Counted from the first letter of the stretch, positions 17,950 to 27,027 are shown. The stretch is 64,000 nucleotides of DNA from Terrimesophilobacter mesophilus (GCF_014200375.1 NZ_JACHBP010000001.1:992001-1056000); one strand, 5' to 3'. Translations and numbers: made by a program. The notes: generated by a model from the letters alone, not told the origin.

Positions 17950-19229
17950 CCGGGAGCGGCTCCCTCAACATCACCTCGGCGATAGTCGATCCTGCACTAC
18001 TCGACCTGCCGTGGAACCTGCCGCTCGACACCTGGCCGGACGACTCGATCGCCACCCTGCCGAAGGGGATCTCGCGACACCTCGTGAGGTTCGCGCACCT
18101 GGGCGGTTACGTCGTCGCGATCAAGGAGACCTCGGCCGATATCGCGCGCAGGGAGTACGAGCTGCTGCGCACGCTTCAGCGCATCGACGTGCCCTGCGTC
18201 GAGCCCGTCGCCGTCATCACGAATCGAACCGATGACGACGGCAACGGGCTCGACTCGGTTCTCGTCACCCGCCACCTGAAGTTCTCGCTCCCCTACCGGG
18301 CACTGTATTCGCAGACTCTCCGCCCCGACACGGCGACGAGGCTCGTCGACGCGCTGGCGGTGCTTCTCGTCCGCCTCCACATCGTCGGCTTCTTCTGGGG
18401 AGACGTCTCCCTGTCCAACACGCTGTTCCGGCGGGATGCGGGGGCGTTCGCCGCATACCTCGTTGACGCCGAGACCGGGAGCATCTACGAGACCCTCTCC
18501 GACGGGCAGCGCGAACACGACCTGGAGATCGCGCGGGTCAACATCGCCGGTGAGCTCCTCGACCTCGCCGCCGGTGGACGCCTCGACGAGGACACCGACC
18601 CGATCGATGTGAGCAACGGCATCATCGCCGCGTATCGCACGCTGTGGACCGAACTCACCGGGTCCCAGTCGTTCGCGTCCACAGAGCGGTGGCGCATCGC
18701 CGAACGCGTCGAACGTCTCAACGAGCTGGGTTTCGACATCGAAGAGCTCGCGATCAAGACGGATGACGGCGGAAGCCAGGTGCGCATCCAGCCGAAGGTG
18801 GTGGACGCCGGTCACCACCAGCGCCGGCTGCTGCGGCTCACCGGCCTCGACGCGGAGGAGAACCAGGCCCGCCGCCTGCTCAACGACCTCGACGCATACC
18901 GGTCGACCCACGTCGACGGCGAGGTCGATGAGGAGCTCGCGGCGCACGAGTGGCTGGCGACCGTGTTCGAGCCGGTCGTTCGGGCCATCCCGCGCGAACT
19001 GAAGGGCAAGCTCGAGCCGGCAGAGGTGTTCCACCAGATGCTCGAGCATCGCTGGTTCCTGTCTCAGAACGAGAGTCGGGATGTCCCTCTCGCGGAGGCC
19101 GTGAGCTCCTACATCGACACGGTGCTCCGACACCGCCGGGACGAGGCGACCGTGATCGACCCGCCCACCGGCGCGTTCACCCTGCCGATCGCGATCGTCG
19201 ACGAGGACGACTGGCGCGACAGGGTCTGA
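17946..19229 (+). CDS. DUF4032 protein with protein-kinase-like fold
   Basis: 427 aa. The N-terminal half looks like a lipopolysaccharide-kinase/Rio-type fold. GYVVAIK gives a candidate ATP lysine (Lys60), REYELLR a possible helix-C glutamate, GFFWGDVSLSN the catalytic loop (Asp153, Asn158) and YLVDAETG a DFG-like metal aspartate (Asp174). The C-terminal half (about 230-420) is the DUF4032 region of unknown function. The GTG start lies inside the stop of the ABC ATPase gene (GTGA), so the two are made together. A role in modifying the transporter, or a small-molecule substrate, is inference only. Confidence 0.8.
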   Translation: MTGSGSLNITSAIVDPALLDLPWNLPLDTWPDDSIATLPKGISRHLVRFAHLGGYVVAIKETSADIARREYELLRTLQRIDVPCVEPVAVITNRTDDDGNGLDSVLVTRHLKFSLPYRALYSQTLRPDTATRLVDALAVLLVRLHIVGFFWGDVSLSNTLFRRDAGAFAAYLVDAETGSIYETLSDGQREHDLEIARVNIAGELLDLAAGGRLDEDTDPIDVSNGIIAAYRTLWTELTGSQSFASTERWRIAERVERLNELGFDIEELAIKTDDGGSQVRIQPKVVDAGHHQRRLLRLTGLDAEENQARRLLNDLDAYRSTHVDGEVDEELAAHEWLATVFEPVVRAIPRELKGKLEPAEVFHQMLEHRWFLSQNESRDVPLAEAVSSYIDTVLRHRRDEATVIDPPTGAFTLPIAIVDEDDWRDRV

Positions 19230-19274
19230 GCCAGGAGAACGAACTGCCGCTGCCCACTCGCGTAGGGATTCGCG

Positions 19275-19754
19275 TCACGCCGACACGTCCCCCGCCGGTT
19301 CGAACAGTTCGATGATGATGCCACTCGGATCGCGAACGTATGCGCTCAGCCCACCGGCGTTCACGCCACTGTCAATGAGAATCGGACGGCTGACCGGGTC
19401 AAAGCCGCTTCCGACGATCGCGTCGAAGATGCCCTGGAGCCCGACGACCACAAAACAGATGTGAGGGTTTCCTATCATTCGCGGCTCGAGGGAGACTTCG
19501 AGCGGATGCGGTTCCAGGTACTGAAAGAGCTCGATCACGAGTTCGCTGTTCGGTGCCCGGAGTTGCGCCTGCAGGATGCGGACGCTCGGGTACCCGACGA
19601 TATCGGCGAGGTACGACGACTCGTTTTCGCGTTCCCAGATGACGTGACAGCCGAGGATTCGCTCATAGAAGGCGATCGATGCCTCGAGGTTTCGAACGGT
19701 CAGGCCCACGTGATGGACACCACTGATACTGGACAAGGTCCCGCCTCTCTTCAT
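19275..19754 (-). CDS. VOC-family (glyoxalase/dioxygenase superfamily) protein
   Basis: 159 aa with two beta-alpha-beta-beta-beta modules. The first begins at VHHVGLTVRNLEASIAFYERILG and the second at NPHICFVVVGLQGIFDAI, ending in VRDPSGIIIELFEP. Metal-ligand candidates are His15, the glutamate in VIELFQ, His in NPHICF and the final glutamate, the usual vicinal-oxygen-chelate set. Such enzymes isomerise, epimerise or cleave small 2-oxo or dihydroxy substrates. Its ATG overlaps the stop of the SDR gene (ATGA), placing it last in the six-gene operon. The substrate is unknown. Confidence 0.85.
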   Translation of the reverse strand: MKRGGTLSSISGVHHVGLTVRNLEASIAFYERILGCHVIWERENESSYLADIVGYPSVRILQAQLRAPNSELVIELFQYLEPHPLEVSLEPRMIGNPHICFVVVGLQGIFDAIVGSGFDPVSRPILIDSGVNAGGLSAYVRDPSGIIIELFEPAGDVSA

Positions 19755-20563
19755 ACATCGTCAATGGCGCGGAGCGAACTCGACCGCTGAGGTGGTTCGC
19801 CATCGACCGGTTGGCTGGTCAGCCCACCGTCGATCGTGACGACCGTGCCGTTGATATACGCCGCCGCATCCGAACACAGATAGACCGCGAGTGCGCCGAC
19901 CTCGTCAGGTTCTCCGAGCCGTCCCGCCGGAATGGACGCTACCGTCATCTCGTGGTCGACCAACCCGGCCGCCACATCCTGATCCCACATGGGCGTCCGC
20001 AGGGGGCCGGGCGCAATCGCGTTGCATCTCACACCATATGGAGCCCACTCAGCGGCTGCGACCCGCGTCATCATGATGACCGCGGATTTCGAAGCACAAT
20101 ACGCGATCCGACCGGGTCGCGAACTCAGGCCCCGGATGGAAGACACGTTGACACAGGCGCCAGAACCCTGTCTCAGGAAGTGACGCCCCGCCGCGCGCAT
20201 GCCATAGAAGACTCCCGACTGCATCACCGATATTCCGCGGTGCCAATCCTCGTCCGAGGTGTCCACGATCATCGGGCCCAGTGTGGAGAGCCCCGCGTTG
20301 TTCACGAGGACATCGATACGGCCGAAATCGCGAACGACAGAGGCCACCACCGAGTCGAAGCTGGAACTGCTCGACACGTCGAGACCATACGTCGCGCTCT
20401 GTCCACCTCCGCTCCTGTCGACGGACGCCAATGCCGCCTCATTGATGTCCGCGTAGGCGACCCGAAAGCCGGCTTCAGCAAAACTGTTCGCGATGGAGAG
20501 CCCAAGCCCTTGAGCAGCGCCCGTGACCAACGCGACGCGGTCATTCATGGAGTTCATCGTCAT
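19751..20563 (-). CDS. SDR-family oxidoreductase
   Basis: 270 aa, classical short-chain dehydrogenase. It has the cofactor motif TGAAQGLG (14-21), NNAG at about 88-91, the catalytic serine in NVSS (about 141-142), and YCASK giving Tyr155 and Lys159. An aspartate at the end of beta-2 (AYADIN) predicts NAD(H) preference. It probably oxidises or reduces a hydroxyl/keto group of the compound brought in by the adjacent importer. An internal ATG (Met6) is an alternative start. It lies 14 bp after the ABC ATPase gene. Confidence 0.9.
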   Translation of the reverse strand: MTMNSMNDRVALVTGAAQGLGLSIANSFAEAGFRVAYADINEAALASVDRSGGGQSATYGLDVSSSSSFDSVVASVVRDFGRIDVLVNNAGLSTLGPMIVDTSDEDWHRGISVMQSGVFYGMRAAGRHFLRQGSGACVNVSSIRGLSSRPGRIAYCASKSAVIMMTRVAAAEWAPYGVRCNAIAPGPLRTPMWDQDVAAGLVDHEMTVASIPAGRLGEPDEVGALAVYLCSDAAAYINGTVVTIDGGLTSQPVDGEPPQRSSSLRAIDDV

Positions 20564-20577
20564 TCACCGATTCCTTG

Positions 20578-21390
20578 TCAATTCGCGTGAAGCACCGCAT
20601 TCAAGAATTCCTTCGTGCGATCATCCTTCGGGTTCTCGAAGAGCGAAGTAGGCGTACCGCTTTCGACAACCCGGCCATCCGCCATGAAGACGATGCGCGT
20701 CCCCACGTGCTTGGCAAACCCCATCTCGTGGGTGACGACCACCATCGTCGTGCCATTGAGCGCGATGTCCTTCATGACGGCGAGCACCTCCGCCGTCATC
20801 TGAGGATCCAGCGCGGAAGTGACCTCGTCGAAGAGAAGCAGCTGAGGAGACATCGCGAGGGTCCTGGCAATCGCGACGCGCTGTTGCTGGCCTCCGGACA
20901 ACTCGTGGGACTTGAAGTCGACGCGGCTTCCAAGGCCGACCATCTCCAGAAGCTCTTTCGCTCGGGCATTCGCCACATCCCGATCCACCTTCAGGACGTG
21001 GACGGGAGCGAGCGCGACATTTTGAATTGCGGTCAGGTGGGGGAAGAGGTTGTACTGCTGGAACACGATTCCGATCTGTGTGCGCAGTTTCTGCTTCTCC
21101 GACGCCGAGATCGAGAAGTTCGGCTGGTCCGGCATCGATCGTCTGTGAATGAGTTGACCGCGGAAGCCGATCTCCCCGGATGTGATGCCTTCTGCCAGAG
21201 CGAGGCAGCGCAGGAGAGTCGTCTTTCCCGACCCACTCTGCCCGAGGAGCACAAGAACCTCTCCCTTCTCAACGGAAAGGTCGACGTCGTCGAGAACAGG
21301 CGTCTCGTTAAACGTCTTCGTCAGATTCCTGACATGCATCACGGAGTCTGCCGGCATTTCGCTTACCTGGGACACATCCTTCTTCGCCAT
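20578..21390 (-). CDS. Amino-acid-type ABC importer, ATPase
   Basis: 270 aa. Walker [10 protein letters not shown] near 50, Q-loop [10 protein letters not shown], signature LSGGQQQR and Walker [13 protein letters not shown] place it with GlnQ/HisP polar-amino-acid importer ATPases. The extra N-terminal 15 residues are not conserved. Its start overlaps the last base of the permease gene, so the two are translationally coupled. With the upstream permease and binding protein it completes one importer; a second permease is absent, so the permease is presumably homodimeric. Confidence 0.92.
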   Translation of the reverse strand: MAKKDVSQVSEMPADSVMHVRNLTKTFNETPVLDDVDLSVEKGEVLVLLGQSGSGKTTLLRCLALAEGITSGEIGFRGQLIHRRSMPDQPNFSISASEKQKLRTQIGIVFQQYNLFPHLTAIQNVALAPVHVLKVDRDVANARAKELLEMVGLGSRVDFKSHELSGGQQQRVAIARTLAMSPQLLLFDEVTSALDPQMTAEVLAVMKDIALNGTTMVVVTHEMGFAKHVGTRIVFMADGRVVESGTPTSLFENPKDDRTKEFLNAVLHAN

Positions 21391-22109
21391 TATTTCTGTC
21401 CCGCCATTCCGTCCGACATGAATAGTTGCCTACGTGTCTTCGCCAGCCGTTTCGACGTGGACTGCCCTCCATCGGGCGACAGACGCTTCTCCAACCGTCT
21501 GGCGAGCCAGGCCCAGGGATAGCAGACACAGAAGTAGAGGATGGCGACTTCCGTGAAGATGATGAAGTATTGGAAGGTCATCGACCCGATCAGGAGGCCC
21601 GTGAACATGAGTTCCTGAATCGTGATGATCGACAGGAGCGAGGTGTCCTTGAACAGACTCAGGAGGTAGTTCACGGTCGGCGGCAATGCCACTCGCGTCG
21701 CCTGAGGCATGATGACCAGTCGGAACGACTGGACCTTGGAGAGTCCGAGACTGTCTGCCGCCTCCTGCTGAACGAGCGGAACAGAGCCGATGGCAGCGCG
21801 GAACACCTCGCTAAGGTAAGCGGCGTATCCGATCGTCAGCCCGATGACTCCGGCCAACACGGCGGGAAGCGTGACACCGACCAGAGGCAGGACGTAGAAC
21901 ACGTAGTAGAGGTGAACCAGTGTCGGAGTGCCGCGAACGAACTCGACATAGGCCGTGAGCGGTCCCCTCACCAAGGCGAATCGCGACATCCTGCCAATGG
22001 CGACGAGCAGGCCGAGGGCCGTGGCAAGCACCATGACGATCAACGTCACCACTACGGTAAGCACCAGACCCTGCAGTAGCTGAGGGAGATACTCGATTGC
22101 CTGTTCCAT
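21390..22109 (-). CDS. Amino-acid-type ABC importer, permease
   Basis: 239 aa from the ATG at 22109; an upstream in-frame start at 22169 adds 20 hydrophilic residues unlike the family. It has about five transmembrane helices. The HisM/GlnP signature is visible: [17 protein letters not shown] near the front, and the EAA loop [20 protein letters not shown] that contacts the ATPase. It lies between the binding protein (110 bp) and the ATPase (overlapping). Confidence 0.92.
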   Translation of the reverse strand: MEQAIEYLPQLLQGLVLTVVVTLIVMVLATALGLLVAIGRMSRFALVRGPLTAYVEFVRGTPTLVHLYYVFYVLPLVGVTLPAVLAGVIGLTIGYAAYLSEVFRAAIGSVPLVQQEAADSLGLSKVQSFRLVIMPQATRVALPPTVNYLLSLFKDTSLLSIITIQELMFTGLLIGSMTFQYFIIFTEVAILYFCVCYPWAWLARRLEKRLSPDGGQSTSKRLAKTRRQLFMSDGMAGQK

Positions 22110-22218
22110 CTTGACCCCATCGACTCGATTGTTGAGTAGTACGCGAAATGGTGGAGTTCGCCCCCTCATCGGCCCGCATACGGCACCTCAGAGGGGGCAA
22201 ACTCCTGCAGCGGAGCGA

Positions 22219-23076
22219 CTAGCCGTCGGCCTCCACCATGTTGGATTCTCCGAAGCCATAAGCCTCGAGGATCTCAAGCATCTTCCCTGAGCTCTTGAGT
22301 TCAGCGATGTACTTGTCGATCTGTTCTTTCAGACGAGTGTCCTCCAGCCGCATCACCACGCCGTTGTTGAACCAGATCTTCCCCTCCCAGTCGTGAAGGA
22401 CCGTGAAGCCGGGGATCGGATTCAACTTGAACGAGTAGGACGCTTCGCCCTCATCCATCTCAATCGCGTCGATGCGGTCTGCCTTGAGGTCTGCGTACAT
22501 ATCGCCGGCGGTCTTGTAGACCACTGCCTCTGCTCCGGGGACGGACTTGATGTCATCGACCTCGGAACCACCGAGCACCGCTCCGATCCGCTTCCCGGAG
22601 AACTGAGCGTGTCCCTTGATGTCGCTTCCGTCCTTGACGATCAGAACAGAACCTGCACGGTACACGGGGTCGGAGAACAGGACGACCTTTGCCCGGTCGG
22701 GCCGGATGTTCATTCCGATCGACATGAGGTCCCAGCGCTTGGCGACCAGTCCCGGGATGAGTGCGCTCCAGTCCGCGACGGTGTAGTCCCAGGTGTGGAC
22801 ACCGATCTCGGGAAGAATGGCCTCGATGATGTCGACGTCCATCCCGTGCCACTTGCCGCCCTCGAACCAACCGTGGGCGAGCTGGTTGTACGAACCCAAT
22901 GTCGCGTAATCGGCCTTCTGAATCTTTGCGAGCGTGTCTTGAGGCGCACCGTCGCTCCCTGTTGAAGGGGAACTGGCGCATCCGCCCATGACAAGCGGGA
23001 CAACCAGCGACACTGCGAGCAGTGGCAGGCTTCGAGTGCGCCACTTTTTTTGACGCGTGGTGTTCTTGGCGTTCAT
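22219..23076 (-). CDS. Solute-binding lipoprotein of the amino-acid-type ABC importer
   Basis: 285 aa from the ATG at 23076, chosen because GAGGGAGA lies just upstream and the signal peptide follows at once: basic KKWRTR, a hydrophobic run, lipobox VMGGC (Cys33). The mature part is a type-3 periplasmic-binding (SBP_bac_3) domain with GMDVDIIEAIL, DWSALIPGLVAKRWDL and the MNIRPDRAKVVLFSDP ligand-binding arginine region. The ligand may be an amino acid or other small carboxylate; the enzymes next to it do not settle which. Confidence 0.9.
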   Translation of the reverse strand: MNAKNTTRQKKWRTRSLPLLAVSLVVPLVMGGCASSPSTGSDGAPQDTLAKIQKADYATLGSYNQLAHGWFEGGKWHGMDVDIIEAILPEIGVHTWDYTVADWSALIPGLVAKRWDLMSIGMNIRPDRAKVVLFSDPVYRAGSVLIVKDGSDIKGHAQFSGKRIGAVLGGSEVDDIKSVPGAEAVVYKTAGDMYADLKADRIDAIEMDEGEASYSFKLNPIPGFTVLHDWEGKIWFNNGVVMRLEDTRLKEQIDKYIAELKSSGKMLEILEAYGFGESNMVEADG

Positions 23077-23133
23077 CTTTCTCCCTCTTTGATTTCGGTT
23101 GTGATTGCTACCCTCTGGATCAGTGAGAGTTGC

Positions 23134-23160
23134 GTGCTTGAACACAGGTTGTCCAAGCAC
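23134..23160 (-). terminator. Stem-loop between the E1 gene and the importer genes
   Basis: GTGCTTG (23134-23140) pairs perfectly with CAAGCAC (23154-23160), loop 13 nt, in the 167-bp gap between the E1 stop (23244) and the binding-protein start (23076). A smaller TTCGG-CGGT-CCGAA hairpin follows on the plus strand. It could attenuate read-through or stabilise the importer mRNA. Confidence 0.45.
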
Positions 23161-23243
23161 TTCGGCGGTCCGAAGGAACCACCAAAGCCCAGGTGCGGAG
23201 TTCGTTTCACCTCGTCGACGCGACGCATCATCAACTCCCGCCG

Positions 23244-25238
23244 TCACGAACGAACAGGTTCGGATGCCCAGCCGAGCATCTGTCGGATCGACCGGACTAT
23301 GGCATCCGCTGTTGGTACGATGGCCGCCTGCAGAGCTGGGGAGGCCGGAATTCGCGAGTCCAGGGCCCCCAGCCGCTTGACCGGCATCGCCAGCTCGGTG
23401 AAGTGCGCGGACTGGATTCGAGCGGCGACCTCTCCGCCCACACCTCCCGTGACATTCGCTTCGTGAGCCACCAGGACTCTTCCTCCGCTGACCTTCACTG
23501 CTTCTGCGAGAAGCGCATCATCGATCGGACTGACCCAGCGTAGGTTGTGCACGGAGACCTCGATCCCTTCTTGAGCGAGTCTGCTTGCAGCTTCGAGCGC
23601 CGTGCCGACCATGCTTCCCCACGAAATGATTGCTGGGCCATCTCCCTGTCTGACGGTTCGACCGCCGGCCGCCGGCTCCAGCGGACCGTCGAGGAATACG
23701 TCACCCTCTTCCTGGTACTGCGCACGTGATTCGAACAGGATGCACGGATCGTCGTCGGCTATCGCAGCTCGCAACATCGAATAGGCGTCCGTTGCGTTCG
23801 CCACCATTCCCACCTTGAGACCCGGGATGTGCGCGAGCAGCGCTTCGAGGCTCTGGCTGTGTTGCGGACTTGACCCCGGGGTGGCACCTTGTTGCGTCCT
23901 GACCACCATCGGCGCCGACGTCATCCCTGAACTCACGTATCGCGCGTTGGCCGCCTGATTGATCAGCTGGTCGAGCGCAACAAGAAGGAAGTCCGCCCAC
24001 ATGATCTCCACGACCGGTCGCATACCGGATATCGCCGCACCAAAGGCGGAGCCCAGGATGGCGTTTTCCGCAATGGGAGTGTCGAACACTCTTTGATCCC
24101 CGAACCGCTTCTGAAGTCCCCGCGTCACACCAAACACTCCACCGGGCTGAGCGATGTCTTCCCCGTAGACGAGAAGGTTCGGACGGTTCTCAAGCTCCTT
24201 CGCCAGGGCTGCGTTGGCGGCACGCTGATACGTCAATCGCGTAGACACCCCGATCGCCATGTCTGCGTCTTGAGTTGGAGTCGGTACCGCCGTCGAGACC
24301 ACATGCGTCGTTGCGGATCGCGCATCTGGCGTGGGCATCAGCATGACCTGCGCGGCAATCTCCTCGATCTGGGCTCGAACCGATTCGTCGATTGCCTCGA
24401 GAGCTGCGACATCGGTACTGCCAGAGTCGACCAGTTTCTGAAGTTCTACGTTCAGCGGATCGTTCGCATCGGCAAGCTCCTTGTCCCCGCTCGGACGGTA
24501 GTGCTCGATGTCCTTGTTATAGTGACCCCACAGCCGGGACACCTTGCATTCCAGGAATACCGGTCCGCCTCCGCTTCGCGCCACTTCCAGAGCCCACGCG
24601 GCGTTCGTGGCGACATCATGCGGATCCCGCCCATCGACGATCCGGTGGGTGATTCCGAGGCCCGCGGCGCGATCGACGAGGTTCTCACCACGCATCATGG
24701 TCGACGTCGGAGTCATCTCAGCCCAGCCGTTGTTCTCGCACACGACCACGAGAGGCAGGTTCCGTGTGGAAGCAAAGACGAGCGCCTCGGTCACCGAGCC
24801 TTGATTCATGGCCCCGTCACCGATCGAGACGACCGCCACACCACCAGTCGACTTGCTGACCGCCGCCAGCGCCGCACCAGCCGCGATCGAAACGGCTGCA
24901 CCGACAATCGAATTCTCGCCTTTGAACTTTCCCGAAGACGGCGAGAGGAATGCCGAACCTGCACGGCCGGCATTCGTGCCTGACCCCCGGTGACAGATCT
25001 CAGCCAAAAGCGAGGTCGGCGAAACTCCGGCCGCCATGGCCCAGCCGTGACCGCGATACGTGGCAAAGACCGAATCGTGGTCCTGCAGGACACCTGCGAA
25101 GCCAACGGGGATCGCCTCCTGGCCGGCACACAGGTGAATCGAACCTTCGATCACGCCTTCACGACTGAGCTCGAGGCACTTTGCTTCGAACTCGCGTATC
25201 CAGCGCATGTGCACGTAGTAGTCGACTGCCTCAGGCAT
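23244..25238 (-). CDS. Fused E1 alpha-beta 2-oxoacid dehydrogenase (thiamine diphosphate)
   Basis: 664 aa. Residues 1-310 match E1 alpha (HLCAGQEAIPVGFAG; TPP motif GDGAMNQG to ENN near 140-170; RLWGHYNKD). Residues 330-664 match E1 beta ([60 protein letters not shown]). Natural alpha-beta fusions exist among branched-chain and acetoin-type E1 proteins. It would decarboxylate a 2-oxo acid and hand the acyl group to a lipoyl E2, but no E2 or E3 lies in this operon; the nearest E2 is 8 kb away in the PTS cluster. First gene of the minus-strand operon, divergent from IclR. Confidence 0.88.
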   Translation of the reverse strand: MPEAVDYYVHMRWIREFEAKCLELSREGVIEGSIHLCAGQEAIPVGFAGVLQDHDSVFATYRGHGWAMAAGVSPTSLLAEICHRGSGTNAGRAGSAFLSPSSGKFKGENSIVGAAVSIAAGAALAAVSKSTGGVAVVSIGDGAMNQGSVTEALVFASTRNLPLVVVCENNGWAEMTPTSTMMRGENLVDRAAGLGITHRIVDGRDPHDVATNAAWALEVARSGGGPVFLECKVSRLWGHYNKDIEHYRPSGDKELADANDPLNVELQKLVDSGSTDVAALEAIDESVRAQIEEIAAQVMLMPTPDARSATTHVVSTAVPTPTQDADMAIGVSTRLTYQRAANAALAKELENRPNLLVYGEDIAQPGGVFGVTRGLQKRFGDQRVFDTPIAENAILGSAFGAAISGMRPVVEIMWADFLLVALDQLINQAANARYVSSGMTSAPMVVRTQQGATPGSSPQHSQSLEALLAHIPGLKVGMVANATDAYSMLRAAIADDDPCILFESRAQYQEEGDVFLDGPLEPAAGGRTVRQGDGPAIISWGSMVGTALEAASRLAQEGIEVSVHNLRWVSPIDDALLAEAVKVSGGRVLVAHEANVTGGVGGEVAARIQSAHFTELAMPVKRLGALDSRIPASPALQAAIVPTADAIVRSIRQMLGWASEPVRS

Positions 25239-25324
25239 GTGGCTCTCAATCCGTCAAGGTTGTTCGTCCGCCCAGTCTGAGAGGGCCCGCCAAGTTTTGT
25301 CAATATCTGTGAATCATTTAATTT

Positions 25325-25355
25325 ATCGACAATCGAACACAGAGTCTGTTATTGT
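25325..25355 (+). promoter_or_regulatory. IclR gene promoter with short palindrome
   Basis: The region before the IclR gene is strikingly AT-rich. TCGACA (25325-25330) and TATTGT (25350-25355) may form a promoter whose start point falls at the ATG (25362), giving a leaderless mRNA. ACAGA-G-TCTGT (25339-25349) is a perfect palindrome and a candidate IclR operator. On the other strand a TTGACA lies near 25300, reading towards the E1 gene. Confidence 0.4.
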
Positions 25356-25361
25356 TTGCGG

Positions 25362-26147
25362 ATGACGATGAGCATCCCAAAACGGGTGACGCTTCAGACG
25401 GCTGAGCGCGCACTCGGGTTTCTTGAGGCATTGGCGAATGCAGGGGAGCCCCTGCGCGTCAAGGATGTGTCTGCCCAGCTCGGTGTCAATCTGACAACGG
25501 CCTACCACCTGCTGAACACACTTCAGAGCAGGGACTACGTCTCGCGAAACGGTGACGGCACATTGTCCCTCGGCCCGCAGGTGCTCACGCTCTACTATGC
25601 GTTCCAGAACCAGTTCCCGATGGCGAAGGAGCTCTACTCACGGGTAGAGCGACTGTCCAACCAGACGAATGAGACGGCGTACCTCGGCCGCCTGGTGACA
25701 AACGGTGTACTGGTCGAGATTCAAATCGAGAGCCCCCAGCCGTTGAGGGTGAGCGGGCTCGGCATTGGATTTGTTGGCAAGGAGCACATCCGTGCATCGG
25801 GCAAGGCCGTCCTGGCCTTCATGGATGCCGACCATCGCGATGCCCTCTTCGACCTGGTTTTTCGGTCCGACCCCGCCAATGACAACCCTCGCTTCCGGGC
25901 GCAATTGATGCGAGAACTCGAAGCAATCAGAGGGCAGGGTTGGGCGATGGACCAGGAGGAGTACCAGGCCGGAGTGACTTGCGTCGCTGCACCGTACTTC
26001 TCGGCGGACGGGAGCGTCCAGGGAGCGGTCGGTATCTCGGCTCCCTCCGCACGACTGATTTCGAGTGAAGATGTCTTCAAATCCGCCGTCATCGATGCCG
26101 CCGCGGAGATTACACGAGGATCGCGAGGCACAGATGCCTCACGATGA
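25362..26147 (+). CDS. IclR-family transcriptional regulator
   Basis: 261 aa. The N-terminal winged helix (about 8-65) contains AERALGFLEALANAG and VSAQLGVNLTTAYHLLNTL. The C-terminal GAF-like effector domain (about 85-255) includes HIRASGKAVLAF and GWAMDQEEYQAGVTCVAAPYF, both hallmark IclR segments. ATGs at 25362 and 25368 and a TTG at 25356 are possible starts. Divergent orientation and the shared AT-rich promoter make the six-gene catabolic operon its probable target, with the effector likely a pathway compound. Confidence 0.92.
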   Translation: MTMSIPKRVTLQTAERALGFLEALANAGEPLRVKDVSAQLGVNLTTAYHLLNTLQSRDYVSRNGDGTLSLGPQVLTLYYAFQNQFPMAKELYSRVERLSNQTNETAYLGRLVTNGVLVEIQIESPQPLRVSGLGIGFVGKEHIRASGKAVLAFMDADHRDALFDLVFRSDPANDNPRFRAQLMRELEAIRGQGWAMDQEEYQAGVTCVAAPYFSADGSVQGAVGISAPSARLISSEDVFKSAVIDAAAEITRGSRGTDASR

Positions 26148-26469
26148 GCCCATGGAATTCCTGGTGCGCATGAAGGTCGCGTTTCCCGGGGAAATGCCCG
26201 AGTCCGACCGAGCAGAGTTGAGAAAACGGGAAGCCGAACGAGCCTCGGAGTTGGCTTCGGTGGGCGTTCTCGTCCGCCTGTGGCGGGTACCCGGTGAAAG
26301 TGCAAACTGGGGGATCTGGGCCGCCGCAGACGCCACGGCGCTTCACGAATCCCTGACCTCCCTGCCCATGTTTCCCTACATCAGTGCGAAGGTGTACCCC
26401 TTGGCCAGGCATCCGAACGACCCGTTGCCCGGAGAACCTGCGGACGGTGCGGCGACCTCCGGCTCATAG
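26134..26469 (+). CDS. Muconolactone delta-isomerase family protein
   Basis: 111 aa. From MEFLVRMKV through LWRVPGESANWGIW to LPMFPYISAKVYPLARHPND it follows the muconolactone isomerase family, small ferredoxin-like barrels that move a double bond in the beta-ketoadipate pathway. The start is taken at the ATG at 26134, which overlaps the IclR gene by 14 bp; Met7 (26152) gives the exact family length. No catechol dioxygenase or muconate cycloisomerase is nearby, so a different lactone or enol substrate is possible. It ends 1 bp before the convergent Lrp gene. Confidence 0.78.
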   Translation: MPHDEPMEFLVRMKVAFPGEMPESDRAELRKREAERASELASVGVLVRLWRVPGESANWGIWAAADATALHESLTSLPMFPYISAKVYPLARHPNDPLPGEPADGAATSGS

Positions 26470-26470
26470 A

Positions 26471-26929
26471 TCAGGCGAGCAGCTGCTCGATCCCGCGCCC
26501 CGCCACATGGTCGAAAATGAGATTCGTCTCGGTGTGCGCGACCGCCGGATGTCCGGCGAGATGTTCGAGCACGAAGTCGCGCAGCTCTGACGCGTCGCGC
26601 GCGGCCACGTGCAGCAGGAAGTCGTCGACGCCGGCCATGTGGAAGAGACCGAGCACCCCCGGCCAGTTCGGCGCCTCATCGCGGAAGCTCTCCACATCCT
26701 CACGGATGATCGACACCAGTCGGATGGAGATGAGGGCCTGGACGGTGATGCCCAGCGCCGCGAGATCGATGTCCGCGTGCGCTCCGCGCAGGAACCCGTC
26801 CTGCTGCAGTCGCCTCAGGCGAAGGGACACGGTGGACTCCCCGACGCCGAGCACCGCCGCGAGAGCCGCCCCGGACATCCGGGCGTTCGAGGAGAGGACA
26901 CGGAGGATTCTGCGATCGGTATCGTCCAT
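26471..26929 (-). CDS. Lrp/AsnC-family regulator
   Basis: 152 aa from the ATG at 26929. The helix-turn-helix (DDTDRRILRVLSSNARMSG, VGESTVSLRLRRLQQDG) and the C-terminal RAM effector domain (about 65-150) are clear. The gene is divergent from the trans-sulfuration enzyme with 98 bp between the starts, the standard arrangement for local control, so the effector is probably methionine, cysteine or a related amino acid. Confidence 0.9.
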   Translation of the reverse strand: MDDTDRRILRVLSSNARMSGAALAAVLGVGESTVSLRLRRLQQDGFLRGAHADIDLAALGITVQALISIRLVSIIREDVESFRDEAPNWPGVLGLFHMAGVDDFLLHVAARDASELRDFVLEHLAGHPAVAHTETNLIFDHVAGRGIEQLLA

Positions 26930-27027
26930 GGCATCGATTCTCGCAGAGAGTGTTCCCAGCATGGCACCAGACCACAGAATCTTGCTCTCACCTTGCAGTC
27001 GGTCGCGGATTCTGTTTCAGTCGAGTC

